A stretch of 64,000 nucleotides of DNA from Cercis canadensis. Lineage: Eukaryota > Streptophyta > Magnoliopsida > Fabales > Fabaceae. A model generated the notes under the pieces. It saw only the letters and a program-made list of their open reading frames with translations, was not told the DNA's origin and did no database searches. This document shows, in pieces, positions 10,450 to 24,149 of the stretch (position 1 is the stretch's first letter; each line of letters begins with the position of its first letter). The translations under genes were made by a program, and so were the position numbers. The stretch spans positions 191,708-255,707 of the forward strand of contig QAOA01006931.1 in the NCBI GenBank assembly GCA_003255065.1, read 5' to 3'.

Positions 10450-13400
10450 GCCCTAAGCGCCGCTCCCTATGTGCCTAAATTAAGGATTGGGATTTGGGCG
10501 TGTTTCTTTATTTTCTACCTTTTAGTTGTCGTTTGTTTTCTCCGCTTAATCGGCGCTTAAGTGTTCAATACTAACTCTTACACTGAGAATGCACTTCTAA
10601 TTGTAATTCCCATTTGTAGTTCCTAGTTTCCAAAAAATTATGCAAAAACTTCCAATACTACTGAAGCTTTTTCTTCTTCCATTTTGAATGCTGAAATATG
10701 AGATCACGGGTCTAGGCCTGACTGTTCGATGAGATCATGCATGATAATTCTCCAATAGATGTATATATTTTTCAATATTTTTAGGTATAACTTTAAATCT
10801 GAAATGAGTGTGCATATGAGTTTGATATACTTATAAAAAAAAAACTAGTAAAATATATATAATTATTTTATTTCTCTGTTGTTGAGAATGGGACAATAAC
10901 AATTTAAAAAAAAAAAAAAACTGTTGAGATTATTTTGGTAATATGTTTATTTAATAATAGCGTATAAAATTTCAGACTTGGTTAAATTTAAATTACTTTC
11001 TTTTTATTTATAAGTAGTAAAACAATTATAGTTCTAATCACCAGTGAAAAAACTATTATTATATATATACAGAGGATGTTGTTTTGAATTGTTCTAATCA
11101 CCTGTAGACAATTGTTTTCTTCTTGTCACTTTCACAGTTTTCTGCAGTGTGGATATATGCTGTAGTTAATTGGTTGCCATCCTCTGGGCCGGAAAGATTC
11201 GTTCATGAATCATATTAGATAGATTATATATGAAGCAAGTTGCAATAGAAAAATCATTAGGTCACAAAGGGAACAAGAAACAGAAGCTACAAATCCACCA
11301 ATAGAGACTAATGCTTTGGATAGCTAACGTGAACTCGACCACAAGTTTTATCAGAGAACTATTGGGACTTGGGAGAGAGATAGTATCGAAGTGTCACAAT
11401 ATAACTAATGTTTAACATGTGAACCTACTACAGTAGTTTGAGATTCACTCGAAGGATTCATTTTACCTTGCTATATTATTAAGTTATCAAATATTTGATT
11501 ATACAATGAAATTGCAAATATTTCTCCTTCTAGGTGAAGTGAGTGTAACATCACAATAATCCAGACAAGCCATAGATAAGTTGATATACATGGATTCGTA
11601 CAATAATATACTATCATTGCAATTGAAATGTTTTTTTTTTTTCATCGTATCACTGTTTTAGATGGGCCTTTGTTTCCGCTTTTGTTCTTGTGTTTGTTTC
11701 GGTCTTCTTCTTCAATAGGGCCTAGACAATTATTAAATACACAAGGAATGGGTTGGTGCTTGTACAGTTACTCCACTAGAGATAAAACAGATCAAATGCT
11801 AAAATTTGGAACGAAAGCCCAAAACAAAAAAGGTGAAACTCATTCCATACTCAAAAATGAAAAGAGGAGCCGAGCAATAAGTTATTGAGTGGTACTCAAA
11901 CTATTTTCGAAATTTTTGATTTTGTGTTAAAACTTAAAGTCATAATGAAAGAAATAGAAGAAAAGTTGTGTTTGTAAAGGTGGGTCTGGGTTCTCTTCTC
12001 CCTTGTTGGATCTTCAATCTTGCGTGCCTGCCTCTTCTGTGCCTTATATTGAATTCAGCATTTTCATTACAGAATATTGGCTCTTGTATCATAACTCATA
12101 AGGAACCCCACATGGCACGTCCACCATTTCTAAAAGTGGTTAAACCTAGCGTATATGTGCAGTGTAATTAAAAAAAGAAATTAGTTGTAAACGTTCCTGT
12201 AATTAAACAAATTAAGATTGAATAAGATTATAGTTGTGGATGTTACAAGAAAGATGTTCTCCACACTTTGATAGGCACAATATCTGACGCCATTATCCCT
12301 AATTTAGTATGGTTGTTTGGAAGAAGACAGAAAATTTTATGTGAACGATGATGTCGCAGCCCAACTTTATGCATATAAAGTAATTAAGTCACGAGATGTC
12401 GAAAAACGGATTCCAAAACATTTGGTTTACGCCAAGAGGATTAGACATGATTGATTCACTGGACTGGATCCCCATCATTTTTTGTTATTTTTATTCCTCA
12501 TGTAGTCACAACCCCAGTTGAAGACTTCCCCACATGTACAGGATCTAACTGTCACTGCCACTGCCACATCAACTGCGTATCTCCAGCTATTTGATTATGT
12601 ATATTCTAGCTACACAATCATCCTCGTGCCAATGCCATCCCCTATATCTCTCTCTCTAAATTAACTTACAACCAAATCCAATCAATAATTGTATTTGAAG
12701 GTTTCATCTATTTATTAAGTAAAATCAATTTTATTTATGATATTAGATAACTAACCCAAAAGCTGACACGATGTAACTGTAGGCCACTCGTATTGACGCA
12801 TGCGACTCACATTTAATCATCAATTTAGTTATGAACCTAAATATATGCGTCAATCATTACTAATTTTTTCATGTGGCTATCCACTTGAGATTATCGGACA
12901 CGTAGACAAGATTTCTCTCTCTTCCATTATTTATTAATTTTTTCTCTAGTTTATCAGAAAGAAATGGTATTGACTAGCTAGACTATAGAGATTAGAGAGT
13001 GTAAACTCTTGGAAGTCGAATTTTAAACTGCTATCATTGAGCCACGTGTTACGTCATAAACGGCCATTGGCTAAGGAAGGGTTTGTGATTGTTGACATCT
13101 TAAAAAGCAATTTATTGGCTCTTAATTATTATTATTGGTCGTATTTCTAAAAGAATTGGTGACCGACATAGTGCAATCAAAAGTTTAATGAATGATTAAA
13201 TATGATAACTTAATATCATACTCTAATTGAGTTTGACCTCAGTCATTGTTAGCTCGATATCAGAATATTAAATTAAATTAAAAACGGATGGGGCCACGTC
13301 CAATAAAATGTTTCCGTTCGTTATCAAATGGTGTTTACTTTTCTTTCTTTCTGCCCTTTTGTTTGGGAGAACATTGGGACGTGTATCATCTATGATTGCT

Positions 13401-13721
13401 TCATAAAATAAATAAATAAATTTGTGGTGGAAATTAAGTAATAAGTCGTAACCTTTTCATAGAACTAAGCAGAATGGAGGTGTTAACATTTTATGGAGTT
13501 TCAACCTCGTTGGTGAATGGAACTAGTTAGAGGAACAAAGAAGAAAAGGGTTGGACATATATAGACTAGTTTTAACACCATCAGTGTTACTTAACACAAA
13601 ACGTGGATAAATTAATTGCGGGTGAATGCAACACTTATATATTGTGTTTAATTATCAAGAACTAATTTGTTTGTACACAATTATAGTAAAAAGGAACAAA
13701 AGATGTTTAAAGTTTTTTTAG
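10450..13721. other. Intergenic, no supported gene
   Basis: AT-rich, with poly-A/T runs and short repeats. A G-box core CACGTG at 13043-13048 followed by TTACGTCA is the only regulatory-looking site I noticed, and it has no gene close by on either strand except the retroelement 0.7 kb downstream. Reading frames at 11628-11888 and 11968-12171 have no recognisable content. Confidence 0.55.
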
Positions 13722-13726
13722 ACAAC

Positions 13727-14171
13727 TGTGGTGGGCCTGTTTTAGGGCCCAAATGTACTTGGCCCAGAGGAAACATTGTCCCAATAAAGCAGGTAAGGCA
13801 CCGGGTCACCCACCAGTTATTATGGGCGACCCAATAAACCATCCTGGGTAAACCGTAATGCCCAGTTTTGTTTTCCTATAAATAGCCCCTGGCACTCAAA
13901 GGTAAAGACAATTTTTTATCTCTGGAATATCACATTATTAGGCTCAAACTATACTAACTTGACATTCGGAGCCCGGAAATAAAACACCGGTCCGTGTTTC
14001 AGGTAATCATTGAGCAACCGATCTTGAAGAAAACCCGACCTCGCAGTGGACCGACCTCGCAGTAGACCGACCTCAGAAATGATCCGGTCTCAGTGTAACC
14101 AGATCTCAAGGCTTCGATGCTCTGCCCTGGACTCGAGCGCTAAGCTCTAATTCTCAACTCAGGCATCGTCA
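13727..14171 (+). repeat. 5' LTR of the Tat/Retand element
   Basis: 445 bp, nearly identical to the segment at 23705-24149. It carries a TATA-like CCTATAAATAG near 13875-13885, likely the element's own promoter, and internal short direct repeats (GACCGACCTCGCAGT) near 14040-14075. Confidence 0.95.
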
Positions 14172-15300
14172 TTTGGCGCCGTCTGTGGGAAAAGAAGTTT
14201 TCTCCCAACACCTACAAATCTCATTGGTTGATCCTGAGTCCAACACCATGGGCACAAACGCCCCACCTACCCCTGGCATTCCGCCCACTCCTGTCCGGGA
14301 GCGTCAAACCACACCCCCTAGGGACAACCAGCCTTTAGGTAACTTGGAGACAATTTGCGAAACTCCTCTCGAAGAACTCCGCCCTGAACAAATAGGCGAC
14401 ACCTTGCAATGCCTTCTGCAAGAAATACAAAACCTAAAATGGGAAAGAGCGGAAGATAAAGCCGAAATAGCTGACTTCAGAAGAAAACAAGATTCTTCAA
14501 AGAACGAGCAAACCGAAAATACCCCACTATACCGACCTTCTGCCGAGATAATAGGCAGTGGGTCAAATTTTGCAAGTAGCCGACTAGGGACACTCCGGAG
14601 CGGCCCCGAAACCTCCCTTCACCCACGAAGAGACAGTTTTCCCTACCTTGAAGGCTCCCCCGGACTCTCTCAGGCTAGCCCTGAAAAGCAGAAAAAAGTA
14701 GGCCGACATCCGTTCATCCAGCCTATTATAGATTACCCAGTACCAGTTGGGTTCCGATTATCCCAGCTCGAGCCTTTCGATGGCTCCTCTGATCCTAGAG
14801 AGCATTTAGAAAACTTCAACTCTATTATGCTCCTAAGCGGATCAGCAGATGAGGTTATGTGCCGAGCTTTTCCCACTACCTTCCGTCGGGCAGCCCTCCA
14901 ATGGTTCTCAAATCTCCCTTCAAATAGCATCTTTAACTTCAATCAAATGTCCGAACTCTTGGTAGCCCGTTTTTCCACCAGTATAACCCATCAGCGTTCC
15001 TCCGCCTTGGCTACCCTCAAACAAGGGGAACTGGAATCCTTGAAAGACTACATGAATCGTTACACTAAGCTCTCTTTGCAAATTCGGGACCTAACCGATT
15101 CGGTGGCAATGCATGCCATTCAGGCCGGACTCCGACCTGGTCGTCTTCACGAATAATTGACTATTGACCCTCCCGAAAACCTGCCAGAACTTCTGACTGT
15201 AACCTCCAAGCACATAAACTTAGAAGAAGTGTTAGGGAAAATAAGAAAGACAAAAAGCCTTCAGACGATCACAAAGCAGGTCGGAAAGACAAATCCCCTG
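14172..15300 (+). pseudogene. Primer-binding site and gag region of the fossil Tat/Retand element
   Basis: After the primer-binding site comes a gag-type protein. A low-complexity Pro-rich start is followed by the retrotransposon-gag domain (ALQWFSNLPSNSI, LKQGELESLKDYMNRY, AIQAGLRPG). This is the usual Tat gag position and content. It is part of a decayed element and not a host gene. Confidence 0.85.
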
Positions 15301-15779
15301 TCCGTCCCCGTTTTGAGTCATTCACCCCCCTGAATCAATCAAAAGCTCGGATACTCGAGAGATCTGTCAGACCAAACTAGCCCAACTTCCACACCCAAAA
15401 GGGGACGTAGGAGCAGACAAAGAAAAGTATTGTGCTTTCCACTAAGGTCGGGGTCACGATACCAATGATTGTCGGCACCTTCGTAACCTCATTGAAGACC
15501 TACTCCGAAGAGGATATTTGTAGAAATTCCGGGCTGAGAACTCGATCTCGGCCCCAAAGCAGCGGAGCAGGGATAACTAATATCCATCAAGGTCTCCTCA
15601 GAGGAATTCGACTGTAAGGACGGGAAGGCAGAGAAGCCGATCTCCGTTTCGCCGACAACCTCCTCCCATCGAGGACCCAAGGCACAGTGCCGCAGGAACA
15701 ATAAATACCATTGCAGGAGGAGGGGTATCGAAATCTTCTAGAAAGAGGCATGAGCGGGCCGCAGCTAGATATAAAAGAG

Positions 15780-18385
15780 AAATTCTCCACACCACTAGTT
15801 TATCTCAAAAAAATAAAAATATCATAGTCATATCTTTCTCGGATAATGACTACGCTAGCATTGACCGAGATCACGATGACCCCGTAGTCATAACTTGCTA
15901 CGTGGCGAATTACGAGATTCGCAAAGTGCTAATCGACCAGGGAAGTTTGGCGGATGTTCTTTTTTACCGAACATTTCAAAAGCTCGGTATACCAAAGTCC
16001 GATCTAGAGTACTATCCCGGAGCCTTTGTAGGATTCTCAGGAACCCAGGTCGAAGTTAAAGGAACTATTACCTTGCGAGTCACTATGGGGGAGTACCCCG
16101 ACTTCGCCAACGCAACGGTCAGATTCTTGGTGGTAGAATGTCCGTCCGCGTATAATTTAATCCTTGGCCGACCTTCTCTTAACTCCTTAGAGGCCATAGT
16201 TTCAACCAAGCACCTCTTGCTTAAATTTTCGACCCAATCAAGAAAGGTCGGTCAAGCGCGGGGAGACCAGCTTTTGGGCAGAACTTGTTATAACATTAGT
16301 CTCGCCATAGACTACTCTCAACCTCCGAACAGCCCGGTAACAAACCAAAGTGAGGCAAGTGCTCAAGTCCCCATTCAGGAGCTCGATAACAGAGAGCCAA
16401 CAATTGCACTGCGCCCAAAACCACAAGGGGACTTAAAACCTTTACAAGTCGGATCAAATCAAAGTCAGACAATTCAGATAGGATCCTCCATGCCCCCCGA
16501 AAAGATCAAGAGACTTACCGACCTGTTAGCAGCTAACGCCGACTTATTCGCTTGGACGGCCTCGGACATACCAGGTATTGATCCAAGTTTTATCTGCCAT
16601 AAGCTTGCTATAAATACAAATGCAAAACCTGTCTCCCAGAAAAAGCGAGTCGTCGGTCCCGAGAAGCAAAAAGCAATTCAAGAAGAAGTGCAAAAATTGC
16701 TCGACGCTGGCTTTATCAAAGAAATACCTTATGCGACCTGGCTTTCTAACATCGTCATGGTCAAAAAACCAAACGGTAAATGGCGAATGTGTGTGGATTT
16801 CTCCGACCTCAATAAAGCTTGCCCCAAAGATCCGTATCCACTTCCTAACATCGACAAACTTGTTGACGAGGCTTCGGGATACAAATTTTTAAGTTTTATA
16901 GACGCATACTCTGGCTACAATCAAATCAAAATGCATCCCGACGACGAGGACAAGACAGCGTTCATTACCGAGAAGGCTATATACTACTACACGGTAATGT
17001 CATTTGGTCTTAAGAACGCAGGAGCAACTTATCAGAGGTTGATAGATCAGGTACTAAAAAACCAAATCGGTAAAAATATAGAAGTATATGTCGACGACAT
17101 GTTCGTCAAATCTAACACAGACGATGAACACATAGCACACGTGGAGGAAGCGTTTACCGAGCTCTGGCGCCACAACATGCGATTAAATCCTTCCAAATGC
17201 GCCTTCGGAGTAGAAGCTGGGAAATTCCTCGGCTTCATGCTCACACATCGGGGTATCGAAGCTAACCCTGATAAGTGCCAAGCCATTATAACTATGGAGC
17301 CGCCAAAAACCATTCGCGAAGTCCAAAGACTTGCAGGAAGAATTGCCGCCCTGTCCAGATCGGCAGACAAAGCGCTCCCTTTCTTCAAGGCACTCAAAAA
17401 GATTAAAGATTTCCAATGGACAGAAGAATGCCAGCGAGCTTTCAGTCAATTAAAAGAATACTTAAGCTGCCCGCCCATTCTTTCTAAACCAAAGCCTGGG
17501 GAAACACTGTTCCTATACCTAGCCAGCAGTCATCAGGTAGTAAGCTCAGCCCTAGTTCGAGAAGAAACAAATTCATAGTTCCCCATATATTACACGAGTC
17601 ATGCCCTGCAAGCCTTCGAACTTAAATATCGAAAGATTGAGAAACTTGCTTACGCCCTCCTCCTCTCGGCGCAACGTTTGCGACCATACTTTCAGAACCA
17701 CATCATAACTGTCCGTACCGATCAACCGATCCGGCAAATACTCCAGAAACCTGACTTAGCAGGTCGTATGCTGGGATGGTCTGTGGAACTCTCCGAGCAC
17801 ACAATTATCTACGAGCGAAGAGGAGCAATCAAAGCCCAAGCCCTTGCCGACTTCATAGTCGAACTTACCCGACCTAAAAGTCCCTCCTCCGACCAGGAAA
17901 AACAACCCGCATGGATACTATCAGTAGACGGATCTTCCAACCCCAAAGGAGAAGGGGCAGGAATAGTGGTTGAAGGACCAAAAGGAATACTGATCGAGCA
18001 GTCTCTGCATTTTGACTTCCCAGTCTCTAACAATCAAGCAGAATACGAGGCGCTCATAGCCGGCCTGCGTTTAGCTCTAGAATTAGGTGCCGAAACTCTC
18101 AAAATTCAAACCGACTCGCAGTTGGTCGCTAGTCAAATAAAAGGGGAATACCAGGCAAAAGACCCCCAAATGACTAAGTATCTAGATAAAGTGAAAACTT
18201 GCATGGATAGCTTTAAAACAGTAGAAATACATCACATTTCGCGAGCAAAAAATACACAAGCTGACATCCTATCTAAACTTGCCAGTAGTAAAAAACCCGG
18301 ACACAACCAGACGGTCATACAAGAAACCCTACTTCATCCGAGCATCACGCACGATGAAATAATCGTCTTAGATAAAGAACCGTAG
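15780..18385 (+). pseudogene. Protease, reverse transcriptase and two RNase H regions (fossil pol)
   Basis: In order: an aspartic protease with the DQGS-type active site (about 15.9-16.2 kb); a Ty3/gypsy reverse transcriptase (DAGFIKEIPYATWLSNIVMV, VDFSDLNKACPKDPYPLP, YVDDM at about 17.09 kb); the element's own RNase H (to about 17.9 kb); and an extra RNase H beginning near SVDGSSNPKGEGAG with NNQAEYEALIAGL and TDSQLV (about 17.9-18.3 kb). The second RNase H is the marker of the Tat lineage, where it is thought to have been acquired from a cellular archaeal/plant-type gene. It belongs to a broken element. Confidence 0.9.
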
Positions 18386-18399
18386 ACTTGGATGACCCC

Positions 18400-19680
18400 T
18401 ATTATCCATTATCTCAAAACAGGAATTTTACCTCAGCAGAAAATCGATGCTCAGAAATTACGAAGAATCGCATGCAACTACTGCTTAGAAAACGATATCC
18501 TTTATAAACGTGGATATTATACCCCACTTCTCAAATGTCTGGCCCCAGAGCACTCCTTTTACGTCTTGTAGGAAATTCACTTTGGCATATGCAGTCACCA
18601 CATAGGAGCACGTTCCTTGGCAACCAAGACCCTCCGATCAGGCTACTATTGGCCAACCTTGCGGGCTGACTCTGCAGAGCTTGTTAAAAAATGCGACAAA
18701 TGCCAAAAGTTTGCGCATATCCATCAGGTCCCGTCANTGCAACTACTGCTTAGAAAATGATATCCTTTACAAACGTGGATATTATACCCCACTTCTCAAA
18801 TGTCTGGCCCCAGAGCACTCCTTTTATGTCTTGTAGGAAATTCACTTTGGCATATGCAGTCACCACATAGGAGCACGTTCCTTGGCAACCAAGACCCTCC
18901 GATCAGGCTACTATTGGCCAACCTTGCGGGCTGACTCTGCAGAGCTTGTTAAAAAATGCGACAAATGCCAAAAGTTTGCGCATATCCATCAGGTCCCGTC
19001 ATCCAACCTATTCACCACGGTTGAACCTTGGCCGTTCTGCCGATGGGGCCTCGATCTCTTAGGTCCTTTCCCTATAGCGGCAGGATAAAAGAAATACTTA
19101 ATTGTCGCAATAGACTATTTTTCTAAGTGGATTGAGGCAAAACCCTTAGCCAAAATCACAGCCAAAAATGCTAAAAAATTCCTTCAAACCTTTATCATTT
19201 GCAGGTTCGGAATTCCGCATACAATAACCACGGACAACGGAACCCAGTTCACCGATCAGGGATTCCGATCTTTTTGCGCCGACTTGAAGATAAGGCTGAA
19301 TTTTATTTCGGTTGAACATCCTCAAGCCAATGGACAAGTCGAGGCTGCAAACCGGATAATTTTGGACGGGCTAAAAAAGAGGTTGAACCACACCAAGGGC
19401 AATTGGACGGAAGAGCTCCTATGGGTACTATGGTCTTACCGAACAACCCCTCAGACCTCAACTAAAGAATCACCCTATAAACTCACATATGGGGCCGAAG
19501 CAATGATACCCGTTGAAGTCGGAGAACCGAGCTTCAGAAGAGAGCATTTCAACGATGACCAGAACCAAGAGGCGATGTACACAAACTTGGAGTTGCTCGA
19601 TGAAGAAAGGGAAAAGACGAAACTCAGAATATTAGCATATAAAGAAAGAATCACCAAGTATTACAATGCGAAAGTCTGAC
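18400..19680 (+). pseudogene. Integrase region of the fossil Tat/Retand element
   Basis: It contains the H2C2 zinc-binding part (KCDKCQKFAHIHQ) and the catalytic core (WGLDLLGPFP, TTDNGTQFTD, HPQANGQVEAANR), followed by the usual C-terminal part (YGAEAMIPVEVGEPS). One of the window's single-N joins falls in this region. The region is decayed and not a host gene. Confidence 0.88.
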
Positions 19681-19889
19681 CTAGGGATTTCAAAGCGGGC
19701 AAACTCGTCCTCTGAAAAGCCGCCATCACCAGAAAACACCTCACAGAAGGCAAACTGGCCCCCAACTGGAGGGCCCATACAGAGTGCACGAGTCCCTCGG
19801 AAATGGAGCATATAAGCTCCTAACCATGGAAGGAGCGCCTATCCCTCGAACTTGGAATGTAAGCAACCTTCGTATATATGAAATATAAT

Positions 19890-20175
19890 GTTTGTTTTTT
19901 CTGCAAACCGATCTAAAAAATGTTTGTAACTTCCACCGCGAGTGCAAACCGATCTAAAAAAATGTTTGTAACCTTCACCGCGAGTGCAAACCGATCTTAA
20001 AAAAAAAAAAATGTTTGTAACCTCCATCGCGAGTGCAAACCGATTTTAAAAAATGTTTGTAACCTTCACCGCGAGTGCAAACCGATCTAAAAAAAAAAAT
20101 ATTTGTAACCTCTATCATGATTACAAACCGATCTAAAAACTTGAAATCCATCGCGAGTTCAAATATGATCTAAAA
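19890..20175 (+). repeat. Tandem repeats, about 42-47 bp, in the 3' part of the retroelement
   Basis: About six units of the form GTGCAAACCGATCTAAAAAA plus TGTTTGTAACCTCCACCGCG follow one another. They differ mainly in the length of the A-run and become more diverged to the right. They lie just after the integrase and before the antisense ORF region, the place where Tat/Ogre elements are known to carry variable tandem repeats. Confidence 0.9.
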
Positions 20176-20475
20176 AATCCACCTCTATGAGTACAGTCAA
20201 ACGATCAAAACCAAAACGTTCACCAAACGATCAACAGATAGGTTCTTACTTATTTTCTATTTTATTTTCCGACCAGGAATTTCTTATTCCAAAACTAGAG
20301 TAAGACCGATTTCTTACCTTAGTTAAAATTAACAAAAAAGACCCATCACAACATTGTAAAAATAAAAATTAAAAGACAGGCATGAGCAAATGGTTAAGTA
20401 AGATCGGAACCTGTTCATTCGCTATATTCAAAGAAAAAAATACAAAGATTACTGCAAAAATAAATCCAAATTACA

Positions 20476-23330
20476 TCAGTTTCCCCCCTCCGTCCTAGAT
20501 GAAATATCATCCTCACCCTCAGAGGGGGTATCATAATCTTCTAACGAGACCTCGAGCTGAAGAGCTGCATCTTCCCCTTCGGCCTCCTCACCTTCGCTCT
20601 CGTTAACCAGCTGACCATCTTTTATTTTCTTAAAATAGTCCATCTGGTCCCTCTTAAGATCAGAGAACTGCAACCTCGCCTGATCAACAGCATGATCAAA
20701 ACCTTCCTTAAAAGCGGTAGTATAGTTCTGCCCAATTTGAAGCTCGACGTGGTCCCTCTGTCTCAGCTTCGATTGACGAGCACGATTGATTCGGCGAGTC
20801 ATTTTGTTCCGCAGCTCGATCTCTCTCCTCTGCACCTCTTTAGCGAGAGATAGAGTTCGTTCTATCTCTCTGGTGCCCGCCTCATGGCGATCTTCCAGCT
20901 CTTTCATAGCAAGGCGAAGTTGTCTATTCTCCGTCTCGACTTTGTCCCGGGCTTTAAGGGCAAGAGCCAATTGTTGAATTTCTAAATTCTCCTTCTCCTC
21001 CCTCAGAAGCCGGTTTTCATCCTCCGCTTTCTTCAGAGCCTCCAGAGCCGAGTCTTTTTCAACCTGAAGCATTTCTTCCTCATCTTGCAGCTTTTGAAGG
21101 GCGGCGAGGTCTCCCATCCTTTTCTGTACCCCTCGAATAGCAGCAAGGTCTCGGGTAGCATTGGCGAGGAGGTACTTCAGCAGTTGGTCAACCGACGATT
21201 GATTGACTCTCTCCACGTCGGATACCGGTACGATAATGTCTACCCTATCCTGAACTGGAAACAGGGTATTCCACAGTGAATGGCTGACATGGCTATCATC
21301 ACCGGTAAGTGCAGCAGAAAATAAATTGAAAGGTTTGACCTCAACTGGAGCTTCCTATCGAAGTCGGCTTGGCACTTCATTTCGAGGCCGGTTGGATGAG
21401 GAACCAGCTCGGGCAGTCTCCGGGTATGAGGGCTTGTGTTTTTTCGACCCACGCTCTCCTCGGTCTCTTTGCCTAAGATCCGTGNATGCACCTCTTTAGC
21501 GAGAGATAGAGTTCGTTCTATCTCTCTGGTGCCCGTCTCATGGCGATCTTCCAGCTCTTTCATAGCAAGGCGAAGTTGTCTATTCTCCGTCTCGACTTTG
21601 TCCCGGGCTTTAAGGGCAAGAGCCAATTGTTGAATTTCTAAATTCTCCTTCTCCTCCCTCAGAAGCCGGTTTTCATCCTCCGCTTTCTTCAGAGCCTCCA
21701 GAGCCGAGTCTTTTTCAACCTGAAGCATTTCTTCCTCATCTTGCAGCTTTTGAAGGGCGGCGAGGTCTCCCATCCTTTTCTGTACCCCTCGAATAGCAGC
21801 AAGGTCTCGGGTAGCATTGGCGAGGAGGTACTTCAGCAGTTGGTCAACCGACGATTGATTGACTCTCTCCACGTCGGATACCGGTACGATAATGTCTACC
21901 CTATCCTGAACTGGAAACAGGGTATTCCACAGTGAATGGCTGACATGGCTATCATCACCGGTAAGTGCAGCAGAAAATAAATTGAAAGGTTTGACCTCAA
22001 CTGGAGCTTCCTATCGAAGTCGGCTTGGCACTTCATTTCGAGGCCGGTTGGATGAGGAACCAGCTCGGGCAGTCTCCGGGTATGAGGGCTTGTGTTTTTT
22101 CGACCCACGCTCTCCTCGGTCTCTTTGCCTAAGATCCGTGGCTAGGTCTTCTTCCACCGGACGTTTCCCTCGGGCCCGGTCTGCTGGCACCGTAGTCACA
22201 GGCTCAGCTGCAATGACCCTCCCGGGTTGAGGCGCAGGTGCTGGGATTTCCTCCACATCCCTGATAACCGGGCCGCCTCTAGGAACGACTCCACTAAATT
22301 TCGCCAGCTTAGATAGCCTCACCATCTCTTCCTTGCTGATTCTTTCGTCTACAGGCACAAAGGAAGACCCGGTTAGCTACATCAAAAAACTCATAATAAA
22401 GGTAACACGATAAACTGTATACCGACCAATTAAATCTTTTGCTTTCAGCTTGACTTGGCTGGATTTGTTGTACGTTAGCTCGGAAATAATTCTTATTATG
22501 CGACGAGCTTCTCGATCGTACTCATCCATAGAACGTGCTCGTCCTTTATTTACATATCGGACCCACCTCAAAGAAAATCGGGGTTTCCCGTACTCATCAA
22601 AGAAAAATGCCTTATCCGGCCGAGGTACCCCATCCCAAGACGGAACTGTCACTCGGAAGAATTGATCCTTCCACCCCTTAGCCGATTCCTCAAATAGCTT
22701 CATTAAGCATAATCGAGGTCGGCTAGCCACGTAAATAAATTTCTGATCGGAATCTTTCACGTCTTTTAAAGAAAAAAAGTGAAAAAAGACATCTACCCGG
22801 GGGTCTACTGTTAACAACACGCATATGTTCTGAAAAGCACGAAGAAATCCCCACCCGTTAGAATGAAGCTGTGAAGGAGCCGCATTTATTGTTCGAAAAA
22901 AGTCTATTTCAAATTCAGTCAAGGGAAGCTCGGCTCTAGCCCTATCCATATATGCCAAGTTGAAAACAAAAAAATTATCGTGAGGACAGTTCTCACAAAC
23001 CGGCGACTCCCTAGGGGAGGCCTCTAAATCAAAATGGTGACAGTTCCAGTCTATTTCTAGAAAATTATTTTTTAAGTTTTCTATGTCCCTAGGACGAATA
23101 GAGGATGTAGTAGTCCTAATCGGAAAGCTAGCAAAAAAAGGAATAGAAAGCTGAGAAGAAGAGGAAACCCCAGCACCATTCCTTCTAGAGCATCCTGGGT
23201 TATCTCTCCCAGAAGATCCCATTTTTTTTGAAAAAAGCAACTCACCAAACGAGGATTTAGAACGGAGAAAGATTGGGTAGAAAAATCTACCTCTTTTTGC
23301 AAAACTGAGCTTCGGCTTGGTGAAGCGCAA
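20476..23330 (-). pseudogene. Antisense extra-ORF region of the Tat/Retand element (fossil)
   Basis: Two long minus-strand coding blocks lie opposite to gag-pol. The upstream one (about 22.38-23.3 kb) matches the plant 'putative gypsy type transposon' domain (Transposase_28-like: NGWGFLRAFQNICVLLTVDP, RVDVFFHFF, WKDQFFRVTVPSWDG). The downstream one (about 20.48-21.2 kb) is a Glu/Lys/Arg-rich coiled coil (ALEALKKAEDENRLLREEKE). Retand- and Grande-type elements are known to carry an antisense ORF here, sometimes spliced. Its function is unknown. Part of the coiled-coil block is repeated beside one of the single-N joins, which is likely an assembly effect. Confidence 0.8.
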
Positions 23331-23704
23331 GTCCTTAAAAGTTCACTCTGGTTCTCTCCGACCTAGCCAAAATTTCAAAATTCCTTTTCGAAAACTTGGG
23401 CAAAATCAGAAGATTCTCTATTTATAATAAGAGGAATCGCTATCCATCCGTCCACATCTCTTAAGATCCAACGGCCAGGGGAACGCCGTAACTGACTCGG
23501 GAAGTACAAACGTCGCATCCGTAGCAGCCTTTCACATCTCGAGACGCGCGATTTTCGGCGGCCATCATTACCCCCATATCGGAAATACCAATAATAAATG
23601 TACACGTAGCGGGCCAGAAGATGAAAAGACATTGGCAAGAAGTCTTTTTTATGCCGACCTACAACTCGGAGATCTTCTAACTCTCCGAGCTCTTGAGGGG
23701 CAAG

Positions 23705-24149
23705 TGTGGTGGGCCTGTTTCAGGGCCCAAATGTATTTGGCCCAGAGGAAACATTGGCTCAATAAAGCAGGTAAGGCACCGGGTCACCCACCAGTTATTA
23801 CGGGGGACCCAATAAACCATCCTGGGTAAATCGTAATGCCCAGTTTTGTTTTCCTATAAATAGCCCCTGGCACTCAAAGGTAAAGACAATTTTTGATCTC
23901 TGGAATATCACATTATTAGGCTCAAACTATACTAACTTGACCTTTGGAGCCCGGAAATAAAACACCGGTCCGTGTTTCAGGTAATCATTGAGCAACCGAT
24001 CTCGAAGAAAACCCGACCTCGCAGTGGACCGACCTCGCAGTAGACCGACCTCAGAAATGATCCGGTCTCAGTGTAACCAGATCTCAAGGCTTCGATGCTC
24101 TGCCCTGGACTCAAGCGCTAAGCTCTAATTCTCAACTCAGGCATCATCA
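23705..24149 (+). repeat. 3' LTR of the Tat/Retand element
   Basis: 445 bp, about 97% identical to the 5' LTR, preceded by the polypurine tract and followed by the ACAAC target duplication. Confidence 0.95.

Noticed and set aside
13043-13055. G-box CACGTG followed by TTACGTCA as a promoter element
   Set aside because: No host gene starts within reach on either strand, so a regulatory role cannot be supported.
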